A DNA stretch of 64,000 nucleotides from positions 1 to 64,000 of the forward strand of contig NZ_JABVCQ010000001.1 in assembly GCF_014145225.1 (NCBI RefSeq), in the 5' to 3' direction. A program made the translations under genes and the position numbers. This document shows, piece by piece, positions 10,090 through 18,524 of the stretch; the first letter of the stretch is position 1, and every line of letters begins with the position of its first letter. Below the pieces are notes generated by a model, which was given only the letters and a program-made list of their open reading frames with translations, ran no database searches and was not told the origin of the DNA. The stretch comes from Thiospirillum jenense (GTDB lineage: Bacteria > Pseudomonadota > Gammaproteobacteria > Chromatiales > Chromatiaceae).

Positions 10090-10463
10090 TAGGCACCCGG
10101 TACAACCTGTTTAATCACTTTTAATAAATCAACACCACTCACTGGCTTGACTAACCAACCAGTTGCCCCTAATTTTTTCGCTTCATCGCGTTTATTTTGC
10201 TGACTTTCAGTGGTCAAAACTAGAATAGGTATAAACCGTAATCCGGGCAAAGCGCGGGCGGCACGAATAAAGTCTAAGCCGCCCATATTTGGCATGTTAA
10301 TATCGGTTAGAATTAAATCCGGTTTAAATCCACCGTTTAGTTTATTTAAAGCCTGCACGCCATCATTGGCGGTTTCTACTTTAAATCCAGCCAATTCTAA
10401 ACTGGTTTTAAGGCTCATCACCATCGTGGCTGAATCATCAACAACAAAAATATTTTTCGACAT
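10089..10463 (-). CDS. CheY-like single-domain response regulator
   Basis: A 124-residue receiver domain with no output domain. It has the acidic pair in FVVDDSAT, the phospho-acceptor aspartate in [13 protein letters not shown] (about residue 55), a threonine/serine in VLTTES and the conserved lysine in WLVKPVSG. Its wording is close to PilG/PilH and CheY of alternative chemosensory systems. It precedes the membrane receptor gene with a TAATG overlap and lies 228 bases downstream of the STAS-like gene; that gap is A/T-rich and contains the small palindrome CGTGATTATCACG. It could have its own promoter there. Probable target: a motor or pilus component phospho-controlled by the CheA of this operon. 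Confidence 0.9.
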   Translation of the reverse strand: MSKNIFVVDDSATMVMSLKTSLELAGFKVETANDGVQALNKLNGGFKPDLILTDINMPNMGGLDFIRAARALPGLRFIPILVLTTESQQNKRDEAKKLGATGWLVKPVSGVDLLKVIKQVVPGA

Positions 10464-10691
10464 GATCTTATTTCCAAAGTGGTTAATAGAAAAATCGTGA
10501 TTATCACGGTGCTAAAAAATATACAAAAAGAGTACCAGCATTATTAACGGAATCACTGAATACATAAGACAATGCAAATGCTAGAGACTATATACAGCCT
10601 AAAACTATATCAAAAATCTGCGGGCGTCTCTATTAAAATTTCGTACCAGAATCAGGATTCAGGTGAACAAATCATTCGGTCAATTTCACGC

Positions 10692-10955
10692 CTAAAAAGG
10701 ATTACTGACCGCCACATTAGTATTGACTTTCAATGCCACTTGTAACCATGCTGCCAGATCAGCGGCGGGTGGCCATGCAATAAACGTTGGTTGTGCTGCC
10801 ATTAAAACTTGCAATGTCGCGCTATGCAAATGCGTACAGCCGCTTAAATCAACTTTGCCATGCGGATGCTGCTGTAGCCAAACTAATAATGGCTCGGCAT
10901 CTTCAACTGCTAAAACATCTGTCACAATTGCTGTGTTGTTTGTTAATTCGAGCAT
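10692..10955 (-). CDS. Small STAS-like protein in the chemosensory operon
   Basis: An 87-residue protein with the shape of a STAS (anti-sigma antagonist) fold: an N-terminal strand pair (TAIVTDVLAVEDAEPLLVWL), then VDLSGCTHLHSATLQVLM, where STAS proteins carry the segment with the phosphorylatable serine or threonine. Here that segment is CTHLHSATLQ, so serine or threonine is present. The start lies inside the last 13 bases of cheA, showing tight coupling. Similar small STAS-like proteins occur beside CheA/CheY genes in other bacteria, from memory. A role as a scaffold or phosphorylation-controlled partner of the array is inference. Confidence 0.65.
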   Translation of the reverse strand: MLELTNNTAIVTDVLAVEDAEPLLVWLQQHPHGKVDLSGCTHLHSATLQVLMAAQPTFIAWPPAADLAAWLQVALKVNTNVAVSNPF

Positions 10956-13660
10956 GAAACCAATTCCTGCAAATCTAAAACTAATAACACCGAACCATCG
11001 CCTAATAGGGCAGAACCGGCATAGCCTTTGAGCGGCGCCAAAATCCCATTCAGGGGTTTTAAGATAATATCAACTGTCTCACGAAAATCATCGACCAAAA
11101 TGCCTAAATGTTCATTGCCAATGCGCACAACTAGCGTTGCATACGCATCATCATCATTGGCATGTGGCGGCTCGGATAATCCGAGTAAGTTATTAAGCGC
11201 AACTAATGGGACTAACCGCCCGCGTAATACTACCGTTTGTCGATGTTTCACAATAGAAATGCTATTGCGGGGGACGCGCACCGTTTCGACTACAGCGTCC
11301 ATTGGAATACCAAAACGGCGTTCGTGGGCGCGGACAATCATTACATTGGTTACAGCCATTGATAGTGGTAATGATAGTTTTAATCGTGTGCCTTTGCCAC
11401 GTTCACTGGTTAGTTCAATATGTCCATTAACTTTTGCAATGGCGGTGCGCACCACATCCATACCAACACCGCGTCCAGAGACATCGGTAATTTGTTCAGC
11501 CGTTGAAAACCCAGGTAAAAACACTAGGTTAATTGCTTCATGATCGGTTAAGCGTTCTAATTGCACCTCGTCAATGAGCCCGCGTTCATAGGCTTTGTGG
11601 CGAATAACTTGCGCATCAATTCCACGCCCGTCATCAATAATTTCAATCACGACGCGATCAGAAACCGTCGTTGCGCGAATAATCAAATGACCGGTAGTGG
11701 ATTTACCAACGGCGCGACGTTGTTCGGAGGTTTCTAATCCATGATCGAGGCTATTACGCACACAATGTACTAATGGATCAGCTAAGGCTTCAATGATATT
11801 TTTATCTGCTTCTGTGTCTTCACCTTCCATGGTTAATTGCACATCTTTATTCAGTTTTCGGGCCAAATCGCGGACTAAACGTGGGAAGCGTTGTAAAACA
11901 AAAGACACCGGCATCATGCGCACTTGCATAATCGCATCTTGCATATCTTCGGCAATTCGGTTAATCACCGCATATTGCGCTTTTATTTCCCGAGCTAATT
12001 CCCGCACCCCAAATAAATTTTCAGCACGACCCGCTAAATAAGGCAACGCATTTTTTGCAACCACCATTTCGCCAATTAAGTTCATTAAGCGATCAACTTT
12101 GCCCTGATCCACTTTGAGTGTGCGTGGCGCGGGTAAATTATCCTCAGCGCGCCGCCCAAATTTGGCATCGTCGTCTGCTGCCACCGCGCTCGAATGTTGA
12201 CCATTACGCGCCGCTGGCAGCGAATGTGTTCCGTTACTGATTGGCGAAATCTGCGGGGCAGGCGCGGTGATGGTCTCCGTAAGTACTTGAATTGACGTTG
12301 ACTGGGCAGCGAGCCACGCTTGCATTGGCGTCGCAGTTCCAGTCATAAGTGATTGTTCTAACGCAATTTTTAAAGTTTCCACCGCTGTTGGCTGGTCCAA
12401 ACTGGTGAACAACCCCGCAAGCCCACTCGCCAGAGCGTGCATTCGACCCGCCCAGTGTGGCGGGGTGTCGGTCAACTCAGCGATGGTGCGCGCTGCGGTC
12501 AAAATGTCTTGCTGGACAGCAAAGCACAGCGGATCAAGCGCGGCAGTTGTATTGATCGCTGCCGCTGGCGGCGTGGCATTTTGGTCACTCAATGTGTAAG
12601 AAGGCGCGATACTGGCAAGTAATGCGTGGTGAATAGTGTGGGCAAGCGGTGTTATTTCAGTGGTTAATAATAACCAGCGTAACGCCGATGCAATGCGTGA
12701 TTCGGGGGCGGTTAATTCTAATAACGTTCGGACAGCGTGTCGTAATCCAGTTAAATCATTTGTGGCAAGTCGTGTTTGCGCTGTGCGAATAAAATCATCT
12801 AATGCAATTCCGGCCTTTTCAATACCAACAAGTGGCCAAATTAAATCATTAAGTACAATTTGTTCAATGATAACTTGCTCGGGTATGTAACGAAAGTGTT
12901 CAAATAATTCGTCAATTGGCGCGGTGACAATTAACTCAAATTCTAGGTTACAACGATAGGCGTCTAATTCAAATAATGCTGGCCAGGATTCACGGCTACT
13001 GACCCGCCGCCAAGAGGGTGTGGGTAATTGCGTGATTAAAAAAAAGGGGTCTTCACCTTTATAAAAACATTCTTCTTCTGGTTGATAACGTACCCAGCAG
13101 TTTGTCATGCCTGCTGCAAGCTGCCGGTAATACGTCATGCGCTCACTTTCGGGTAATATTGCGAGGGTTTTTAATAAAGATTGATGTGTTGGTGTATTTC
13201 GAGATAACAACGAATTGGCTGGTGCCCCCGATTGAATTTCAATAGGCGGGGGCGTAGTTTCTGAATGCACATCTGACGAATGACGCAGGGTGCGTAATGC
13301 AGTGATTAATGTTTGTGCTTCAGTAGCACGTTCTGCTGTATAGCATCCTTGTGTTTGAATTTCATCCAGCAAAATACTAATAAAATCAGCTGCTGCTAAT
13401 AAATGATCCGCTAAGGTTTGAGTATAGGTAATCTGTTCGTTGCGAACGGCATCCATTAAATCTTCGGCACTGTGCAATACTTTAGTCAGGTCTGGAAAAT
13501 CAAATAACCCACTATTGCCTTTTAGGGTATGCACCAACCGAAACAATTCGTTGATTCGTGCAGCATCATGCGGTGCGGTTTCCAAACCAATCAATTGATC
13601 GCCAACTGCTTCTAATATTTCGCGGGCTTCGGTCAAAAATTGTTGTAATAAAGAAATCAT
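10943..13660 (-). CDS. cheA: Chemotaxis histidine kinase CheA, large form
   Basis: A 905-residue soluble CheA. Domains in order: HPt (residues 1-105, phosphorylated histidine in LFRLVHTLKGNSG, about H44); a long middle part (about 130-510) that is not a standard P2 and includes a folded-looking stretch rich in aromatic residues plus a low-complexity linker; dimerisation domain P3 (LKVDQGKVDRLMNLIGEM); ATPase P4 (DPLVHCVRNSLDHG, DDGRGID, GFSTAEQITDVSGRGVGMD); and CheW-like P5 to the end. I chose the ATG at 13660, preceded by GGAG at good spacing; an earlier ATG at 13684 adds eight residues. It receives input from the receptors of this operon and phosphorylates the two CheY-like proteins and CheB. 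The extra 380-residue middle region is unusual. Confidence 0.93.
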   Translation of the reverse strand: MISLLQQFLTEAREILEAVGDQLIGLETAPHDAARINELFRLVHTLKGNSGLFDFPDLTKVLHSAEDLMDAVRNEQITYTQTLADHLLAAADFISILLDEIQTQGCYTAERATEAQTLITALRTLRHSSDVHSETTPPPIEIQSGAPANSLLSRNTPTHQSLLKTLAILPESERMTYYRQLAAGMTNCWVRYQPEEECFYKGEDPFFLITQLPTPSWRRVSSRESWPALFELDAYRCNLEFELIVTAPIDELFEHFRYIPEQVIIEQIVLNDLIWPLVGIEKAGIALDDFIRTAQTRLATNDLTGLRHAVRTLLELTAPESRIASALRWLLLTTEITPLAHTIHHALLASIAPSYTLSDQNATPPAAAINTTAALDPLCFAVQQDILTAARTIAELTDTPPHWAGRMHALASGLAGLFTSLDQPTAVETLKIALEQSLMTGTATPMQAWLAAQSTSIQVLTETITAPAPQISPISNGTHSLPAARNGQHSSAVAADDDAKFGRRAEDNLPAPRTLKVDQGKVDRLMNLIGEMVVAKNALPYLAGRAENLFGVRELAREIKAQYAVINRIAEDMQDAIMQVRMMPVSFVLQRFPRLVRDLARKLNKDVQLTMEGEDTEADKNIIEALADPLVHCVRNSLDHGLETSEQRRAVGKSTTGHLIIRATTVSDRVVIEIIDDGRGIDAQVIRHKAYERGLIDEVQLERLTDHEAINLVFLPGFSTAEQITDVSGRGVGMDVVRTAIAKVNGHIELTSERGKGTRLKLSLPLSMAVTNVMIVRAHERRFGIPMDAVVETVRVPRNSISIVKHRQTVVLRGRLVPLVALNNLLGLSEPPHANDDDAYATLVVRIGNEHLGILVDDFRETVDIILKPLNGILAPLKGYAGSALLGDGSVLLVLDLQELVSCSN

Positions 13661-13708
13661 CCATTGCTCCGCAAAAAACATCAATTGAACTTAAACAAGC
13701 ACACGCTC

Positions 13709-14128
13709 TCAATGCAAGATGCCTAGTGAATAGTTAGCGATCATCGTTAATGATTTGTATTGTGACAACCGACCAAGTAATATCGCTGTGCAATCTAATA
13801 GATAATCTGGTTTGACAGGTTTAATGATGTAAAGATTTGCGCCGGCTTGATAGGCTAATAAACGATCCCGACCAGCTGCTTCAGTGGAAACCATAATTGC
13901 GGGCGCTTGTGGCATATCACGGGTGCGCAATTCACGCAATAAACCGTAGCCATCTAATTTGGGCATGTTAATATCAACTAGGTATAAATCGAATGATTCA
14001 TAGGCGACTTTTTCTAGTGCTTCAATGCCGTTGACTGCTTCTTCAATCATATAACCCGCGGGTTCGAGAATAGACCGATGATAGCGGCGCACCGTGGCAG
14101 CATCGTCAACAACGAGGATACGTTTCAT
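13709..14128 (-). CDS. CheY-like response regulator
   Basis: A 139-residue single receiver domain. The acidic pocket is in ILVVDDAATVRRYHR, the phospho-acceptor in LYLVDINMPKLDGYG (about residue 54), the switch serine in MVSTEAAG and the lysine in IIKPVKPDYL. A 15-residue tail follows the domain. It lies six bases downstream of cheR and 48 bases upstream of cheA, in the middle of the operon. With the other CheY-like gene at 10089-10463 this gives two receivers per CheA: one may be the output and one a phosphate sink, a known arrangement in multi-CheY systems. Which is which cannot be told from sequence alone. Confidence 0.9.
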   Translation of the reverse strand: MKRILVVDDAATVRRYHRSILEPAGYMIEEAVNGIEALEKVAYESFDLYLVDINMPKLDGYGLLRELRTRDMPQAPAIMVSTEAAGRDRLLAYQAGANLYIIKPVKPDYLLDCTAILLGRLSQYKSLTMIANYSLGILH

Positions 14129-14134
14129 AGCAAA

Positions 14135-14974
14135 TTATCTCCCCCATGGCTTTTGATAAACAATGGCTTCTGGAAATTTTCGCACTCGGAATAAGGAAGA
14201 AATGCGGCTCATGGATTCAGAATGACCTAAACAAATAAAACCGCCAGGCGCGAGTGCATCATAAAAAGATTCAGCCGCTTGTTTGCGTGACAAATCATCA
14301 AAATAAATCAATAGATTTCGGCAAAAAATCACATCAATACCGCGATACAGACGCATTTCAGCCGGCTCCATAACATTCACACGCGTAAACGCAACGGCGT
14401 CGCGGAGCATTTGACTAATGTAATAACTATCGCCTTCACGCCGAAAATATTTATTTAACAAATGTGCCGGTAAGTTTTGCACGGCCCGCTGACTATAATG
14501 GCCACGCTGGGCTTGATATAAAATTTGTGTGTCAATATCAGAAGAAATAATTTCTACATCCCATGACACCAAACTTGGCCAATTTTCTAAAAGATAAATT
14601 GCAATTCCATAGGGTTCTTCACCTGATGAAGATGGAATTGACCAAATGCGTAGTGGCTGGTAACTATCACGACGCGCAATTAGTTCTGGCAACATTGAAT
14701 TGACTAAACAGGCAAATTGATAGTCCTCACGAAAGAAATAGGTTTCATTGACGGTCATGACATTAACAAGCGCCTGTAATTCTTCACCAGAGGCTTGAAA
14801 ACGGAGCATCATAAAATAGGTATTAAAGGTGTCACAGTCATTTGCTTCCATGCGTTCTAGCAACCGCTTATCTACAAAATAACGCTTAGAGTTTTCAAAT
14901 AGAATGCCCGTTTTACGATAGAAGAATTCTCGAAACTTGAGAAAATCTTCATCGCTAATACTTGTCACAGACAT
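14135..14974 (-). CDS. cheR: Chemoreceptor glutamate methyltransferase
   Basis: A 279-residue SAM-dependent enzyme that methylates receptor glutamates for adaptation. The N-terminal helical domain is at 1-75 (FLKFREFFYRKTGILF). The SAM-binding domain has IPSSSGEEPYGIAIYL, which corresponds to the CSTGEEPYS-like motif of CheR. Further motifs are VNVMEP, DVIFCRNLLIYF and APGGFICLGHSES. No C-terminal receptor-tethering pentapeptide-binding insertion is obvious. The cysteine usually found in the GEEPYS motif is replaced by proline-serine. The ATG abuts the stop of the HEAT gene (no gap), and the CheY gene follows after six bases. It acts with CheB, encoded two genes upstream. Confidence 0.94.
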   Translation of the reverse strand: MSVTSISDEDFLKFREFFYRKTGILFENSKRYFVDKRLLERMEANDCDTFNTYFMMLRFQASGEELQALVNVMTVNETYFFREDYQFACLVNSMLPELIARRDSYQPLRIWSIPSSSGEEPYGIAIYLLENWPSLVSWDVEIISSDIDTQILYQAQRGHYSQRAVQNLPAHLLNKYFRREGDSYYISQMLRDAVAFTRVNVMEPAEMRLYRGIDVIFCRNLLIYFDDLSRKQAAESFYDALAPGGFICLGHSESMSRISSLFRVRKFPEAIVYQKPWGR

Positions 14975-15604
14975 TCAGTGGCACCCCGTACCAATACGCT
15001 TGAGCGCAAGATCAGTGGCAAATTGAATAAAGGGTTCATTAGGAAAACGTGCTTTTAATTCATGCAATGCGCTACAGGCACGACTACTTCCCACCTCGCC
15101 GAGCAAATCTACTGCAGTGGCGCAGACATTGATATGGGCATCTGATGCAATGACTTTAATTAACCAGTCTTCTACATGTGGATGGCGTAGCGATTCTAAT
15201 ACATTCACAGCAAAAATACGCACATCTGATTCCGGGTCATTTAAAAGGCGCTCCATTAAAGGTGCAATGGCATTAGGCATTTGTTTTAAGGCTTCAATTG
15301 CTTGATTACGCAACCAAACATTTTCACTGCGTAAGCAATTAATTAACCCTGAGACTGCAATGTCATCTCCTAGATGTGTCAGTGTTGTTAAAATCACTTC
15401 ATTTACACTGGGGTCGGTTTCATGGTCAAGTTGTTCAATTAATGCGGCGGCGGCGGTTGGGTATTGGATTAAATCTCGCGCCGACCAGCGCCGCACCAAT
15501 GGATTAGGGTCGTTGAGCGCTGTTAATAAACCCGCCAGGTCACGCGGTATTCGACGTTCATCCACTGGTGTCGCAGTGGGGGTTAGACTCTTTTTTAATG
15601 CCAT
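14975..15604 (-). CDS. HEAT-repeat protein of the chemosensory operon
   Basis: A 209-residue all-helical protein made of about five HEAT-like repeats from residue 20 to the end. Repeats are visible as LNDPNPLVRRWSARDLI, TDPSVNEVILTTLTHLGD, SENVWLRNQAIEALKQM, DPESDVRIFAVNVLESL and SDAHINVCATAVDLLGEV. There is no catalytic motif, signal peptide or membrane segment. It sits between cheB and cheR with zero bases to cheR. HEAT proteins occur in some chemosensory gene clusters; a scaffold role, perhaps positioning CheR or CheB on the array, is inference. The first 18 residues are polar and probably disordered. Confidence 0.85.
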   Translation of the reverse strand: MALKKSLTPTATPVDERRIPRDLAGLLTALNDPNPLVRRWSARDLIQYPTAAAALIEQLDHETDPSVNEVILTTLTHLGDDIAVSGLINCLRSENVWLRNQAIEALKQMPNAIAPLMERLLNDPESDVRIFAVNVLESLRHPHVEDWLIKVIASDAHINVCATAVDLLGEVGSSRACSALHELKARFPNEPFIQFATDLALKRIGTGCH

Positions 15605-15685
15605 AGAGTTTATTTAATCACTCATTTTAATTAGCCAATGGTGTCATATTCATAATAGATGACGTTCCAAAATATCTTGCCAAAG

Positions 15686-16759
15686 TTATCTAACCCATTT
15701 AATAATCTGATTGGCAATACGTTCTGATGGTAATACAACTGTCGCACCATCACGCGCAATGAGTTCGGCGGGCATTCCGAATACAACGGCAGTCTGTTCT
15801 GATTCGGCAATGGTGCGCGCTCCTCGTTTTTTTAATTCTGCAAACGCTCGTGCACCGTCATACCCCATGCCGGTTAATAAGACAGCTATCACTAATTCTG
15901 GATCGCAGGTTTCTAATGCGGACTGCCCTAATAAATCAACCGACGGATGCCATAAAAACCCCGGTTGTTCTGGCCGAGTAATCGCAGTTAATCGTCCTGC
16001 CCGTTCAGTTAAGACCATATCGGCACCGCCCCGGGCGATATAAATATTCCCCGGTTCTAATGGTGTTGGGCGACTTACTTCCGATACCATCAATGCACAC
16101 AAACCATTCATCCGTTCGGCGAATGGCCGTGTGAAACTCGGCGGCATATGTTGAGCAACTAATACCGGCCAGGGAAAAGTTTCGGGTAATAACGGTAAAA
16201 TATCTTCTAATGTACGCGGTCCGCCGGTGGAAACACCAATCAAAACTACCCCGTGACGTTTAATGCCAAAACGTTGAATGGAGTGTGTCGCGGCTACTTT
16301 CTCATTCGCTTGATTAGCGGCACGCATTCGTGCAGTTAAACCACGCGCATTGTTAATTTTTGCCTGTGCTGCCGCCCGCACTTTGTTAATCACTTCGGTC
16401 TGAATTTTTTCTATTGATAACGAAATAGTGCCATCGGGTTTTGGCACATAATCTATTGCACCAAGGTTCAGTGCTTCTAGTGTCGCCAGCGCACCTTTTT
16501 CTGTTAATGATGAAATCATCACTACCGCCACCGGCCGCTCTGCCATTAACAATGATAATGCAGTTAAGCCATCCATTTCTGGCATGTTAATATCAAGGGT
16601 AATGACATCGGGTGTAAATGCTATATTTTCTTCGACCGCTTCACGGCCATTACGGGCGGTGCGGACATCAAAATCACCCTCGTTTTGAAATAGGGTAGAT
16701 AGTTGCCGGCGCATTAGTGCAGAATCATCAACAATTAAAAGTTTAATCGGTTTTGCCAT
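15686..16759 (-). CDS. cheB: Chemoreceptor methylesterase/deamidase CheB
   Basis: A 357-residue protein with an N-terminal receiver domain (LLIVDDSALMRRQL; phospho-acceptor in VITLDINMPEMDGL) and a C-terminal methylesterase domain from about residue 165. The catalytic triad is recognisable: serine in LIGVSTGGPRTL, histidine in VAQHMPPSFTRPF and aspartate in LLTGMGYDGA. It removes methyl groups added by CheR and is activated by CheA phosphorylation. It starts 116 bases downstream of the triple-CheW gene, in a gap holding a 13-base inverted repeat, and 81 bases separate it from the HEAT gene. Full family length, nothing missing. Confidence 0.95.
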   Translation of the reverse strand: MAKPIKLLIVDDSALMRRQLSTLFQNEGDFDVRTARNGREAVEENIAFTPDVITLDINMPEMDGLTALSLLMAERPVAVVMISSLTEKGALATLEALNLGAIDYVPKPDGTISLSIEKIQTEVINKVRAAAQAKINNARGLTARMRAANQANEKVAATHSIQRFGIKRHGVVLIGVSTGGPRTLEDILPLLPETFPWPVLVAQHMPPSFTRPFAERMNGLCALMVSEVSRPTPLEPGNIYIARGGADMVLTERAGRLTAITRPEQPGFLWHPSVDLLGQSALETCDPELVIAVLLTGMGYDGARAFAELKKRGARTIAESEQTAVVFGMPAELIARDGATVVLPSERIANQIIKWVR

Positions 16760-16796
16760 AATAGAATGTGCGTTTTTTAATTCACTGCGAAGATGA

Positions 16797-16871
16797 TTGG
16801 TCGTGATGTCAAGCGTCAGAGACGTTGCGGTTTTTAATCAACAAGCGTTCTACGAGTTACATCACGACCAA
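16797..16871. repeat. 75-base element with 13-base perfect terminal inverted repeats
   Basis: TTGGTCGTGATGT at 16797-16809 and its exact complement ACATCACGACCAA at 16859-16871 enclose 49 bases that contain two copies of CAAGCGT and a run of five T. The element almost fills the gap between the triple-CheW stop and cheB. It may be a miniature mobile element or a long RNA hairpin that tunes expression of cheB relative to the upstream genes. Confidence 0.7.
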
Positions 16872-16875
16872 ATGA

Positions 16876-18492
16876 TTAGTTTGCCAGATTTACCAATTGA
16901 CTACGATCTTCTTCTGCAATGAGGCATGATGGATCAATCAATTGAATGAGACGCTGTTGTTTTTCCAGATTAGCAACGCGGGCAATTAAGCGTGCCTGTT
17001 CCGTAGAGAGTTGTGGCGCTGGCTCAATGACTGACTTGTGGATTTTTAACACTTCGGCAACCGAATCAACAATAAAACCAGTGCGAATACCACCGAGTAA
17101 AAATACCATAATACGTTGGCGGTCACTACGGGCGACTGTGGGTAAACCTAAGCGTCGCCTTTGATCCACAACGGGTAATACTGCCCCGCGCAAGTTAATG
17201 ACACCTTCAACAAAATCAGGCGCTCTGGGAATATGTGTTAATTCATCTGGGACGCGCACAATTTCTTGTACACTTTCAATCGGTACGCCAAATTCTTCCT
17301 TGTCTAAACGAAATACGACGACCTGCTCTTCATCATCGGTTAATTCATCATCGTGGTCTTCAATCAGGTTTGCGCTCTGTGCTGCTTGCATTTCTGTCAC
17401 CGTCGTTAAGGCTTCACGAATTGTGGAATGACGAAATAAACGGTCTGTGGCAATAATAGATACCAAACGCTGACCATTGTTCAAACGACAAATGGCTTCT
17501 AAATCAGACAACGCATCATCGCGTGCTAATAACGATGGAATATCATCGACCGCCGAACGGGGTACGCGCAATACTTCATTCACGCTATCGGTCACGACGC
17601 CGACGGCTGAATTACCTAATGCAATGACAACAATACGGCTGTGTTCATCAATGGCGCGAACACTAAGATCAAATAAACACCGTAGTGAAACAAGCGGTAA
17701 TAACCGATTGCGCAATGTCATTACCCCTAATACATGGCTCTGGGCGCGGGGAACATGAACAATTTGCTCGGGGATTTGCACAATTTCTTGTACATTTTCA
17801 ATTGCAATGGCATACTCTTGATCGTCCACTTCAAAGCTGACTAATTGCAATTCATCGCTATTATCATCGTCATCTGTGGTATTAGTGGTTGTAATACCCC
17901 CACCCCCACTGCTATGACCTGGTGTATTGGTGAGTGTTGCAATTGCTGCAAATTCATTACTAATGATCCGCGCAAAATCTAATACCATGACCATTGGGAA
18001 ACTGCCAACATCCTTGAGCAATCCCGAAAGTAACTCGGTATTAACTGTTGCGCGCAATGCACCGACATCAGCAATTCGGCTATTTTCAATTCCAACGACA
18101 CTGCTGACACGATCAACAACAAAGCCAAGTGGTTGTCCTTGATCAATGACAACGGCACGACTTGAATCATCATTATCGCGCTCAGGTAAATTAAAAATGC
18201 GCCGCAAGCTAATAATGGGCAGCACTTTACCGCGCAAATTCGCTAACCCTTCTAATGTCGGCGGGGCTAATGGAACGCGCACCACATCGGGAACACGAAT
18301 GATTTCCTGTACTGGCACCATATCAACCGCAAATACTTCATCGCCGCAAATAAAAATCACGAATTGACGCACATCAGAATCATGCTGGTCTTGTTCATCA
18401 TCAGCGGTTAAACTCATTGCGATTGCTGGCGCACCATCATTCACATTTGCCAGTGGTGCGGGGCGGGGTGTATCGTCATTATTATCACGCAT
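16876..18492 (-). CDS. Triple-domain CheW coupling protein
   Basis: A 538-residue protein holding three complete CheW domains in tandem: about residues 42-180 (QFVIFICGDEVFAVDMVPVQ), 214-350 (LVSFEVDDQEYAIAIENVQ) and 388-530 (VVVFRLDKEEFGVPIESVQ). Each repeats the VQEI(I/V)xxP and LRGxVLPxxxLR signature. Acidic, asparagine-rich linkers (for example TTNTTDDDDNSDE) separate them. Ordinary CheW has one domain of about 150 residues and bridges receptor to CheA. Here one chain could occupy three positions in an array. The gene follows the double-hairpin receptor by 32 bases, so both are made together. The 36-residue N-terminal tail is polar and probably unstructured. Confidence 0.93.
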   Translation of the reverse strand: MRDNNDDTPRPAPLANVNDGAPAIAMSLTADDEQDQHDSDVRQFVIFICGDEVFAVDMVPVQEIIRVPDVVRVPLAPPTLEGLANLRGKVLPIISLRRIFNLPERDNDDSSRAVVIDQGQPLGFVVDRVSSVVGIENSRIADVGALRATVNTELLSGLLKDVGSFPMVMVLDFARIISNEFAAIATLTNTPGHSSGGGGITTTNTTDDDDNSDELQLVSFEVDDQEYAIAIENVQEIVQIPEQIVHVPRAQSHVLGVMTLRNRLLPLVSLRCLFDLSVRAIDEHSRIVVIALGNSAVGVVTDSVNEVLRVPRSAVDDIPSLLARDDALSDLEAICRLNNGQRLVSIIATDRLFRHSTIREALTTVTEMQAAQSANLIEDHDDELTDDEEQVVVFRLDKEEFGVPIESVQEIVRVPDELTHIPRAPDFVEGVINLRGAVLPVVDQRRRLGLPTVARSDRQRIMVFLLGGIRTGFIVDSVAEVLKIHKSVIEPAPQLSTEQARLIARVANLEKQQRLIQLIDPSCLIAEEDRSQLVNLAN

Positions 18493-18524
18493 GATAAATC
18501 TCTAGGCAGCTAAAAATGACTGGA

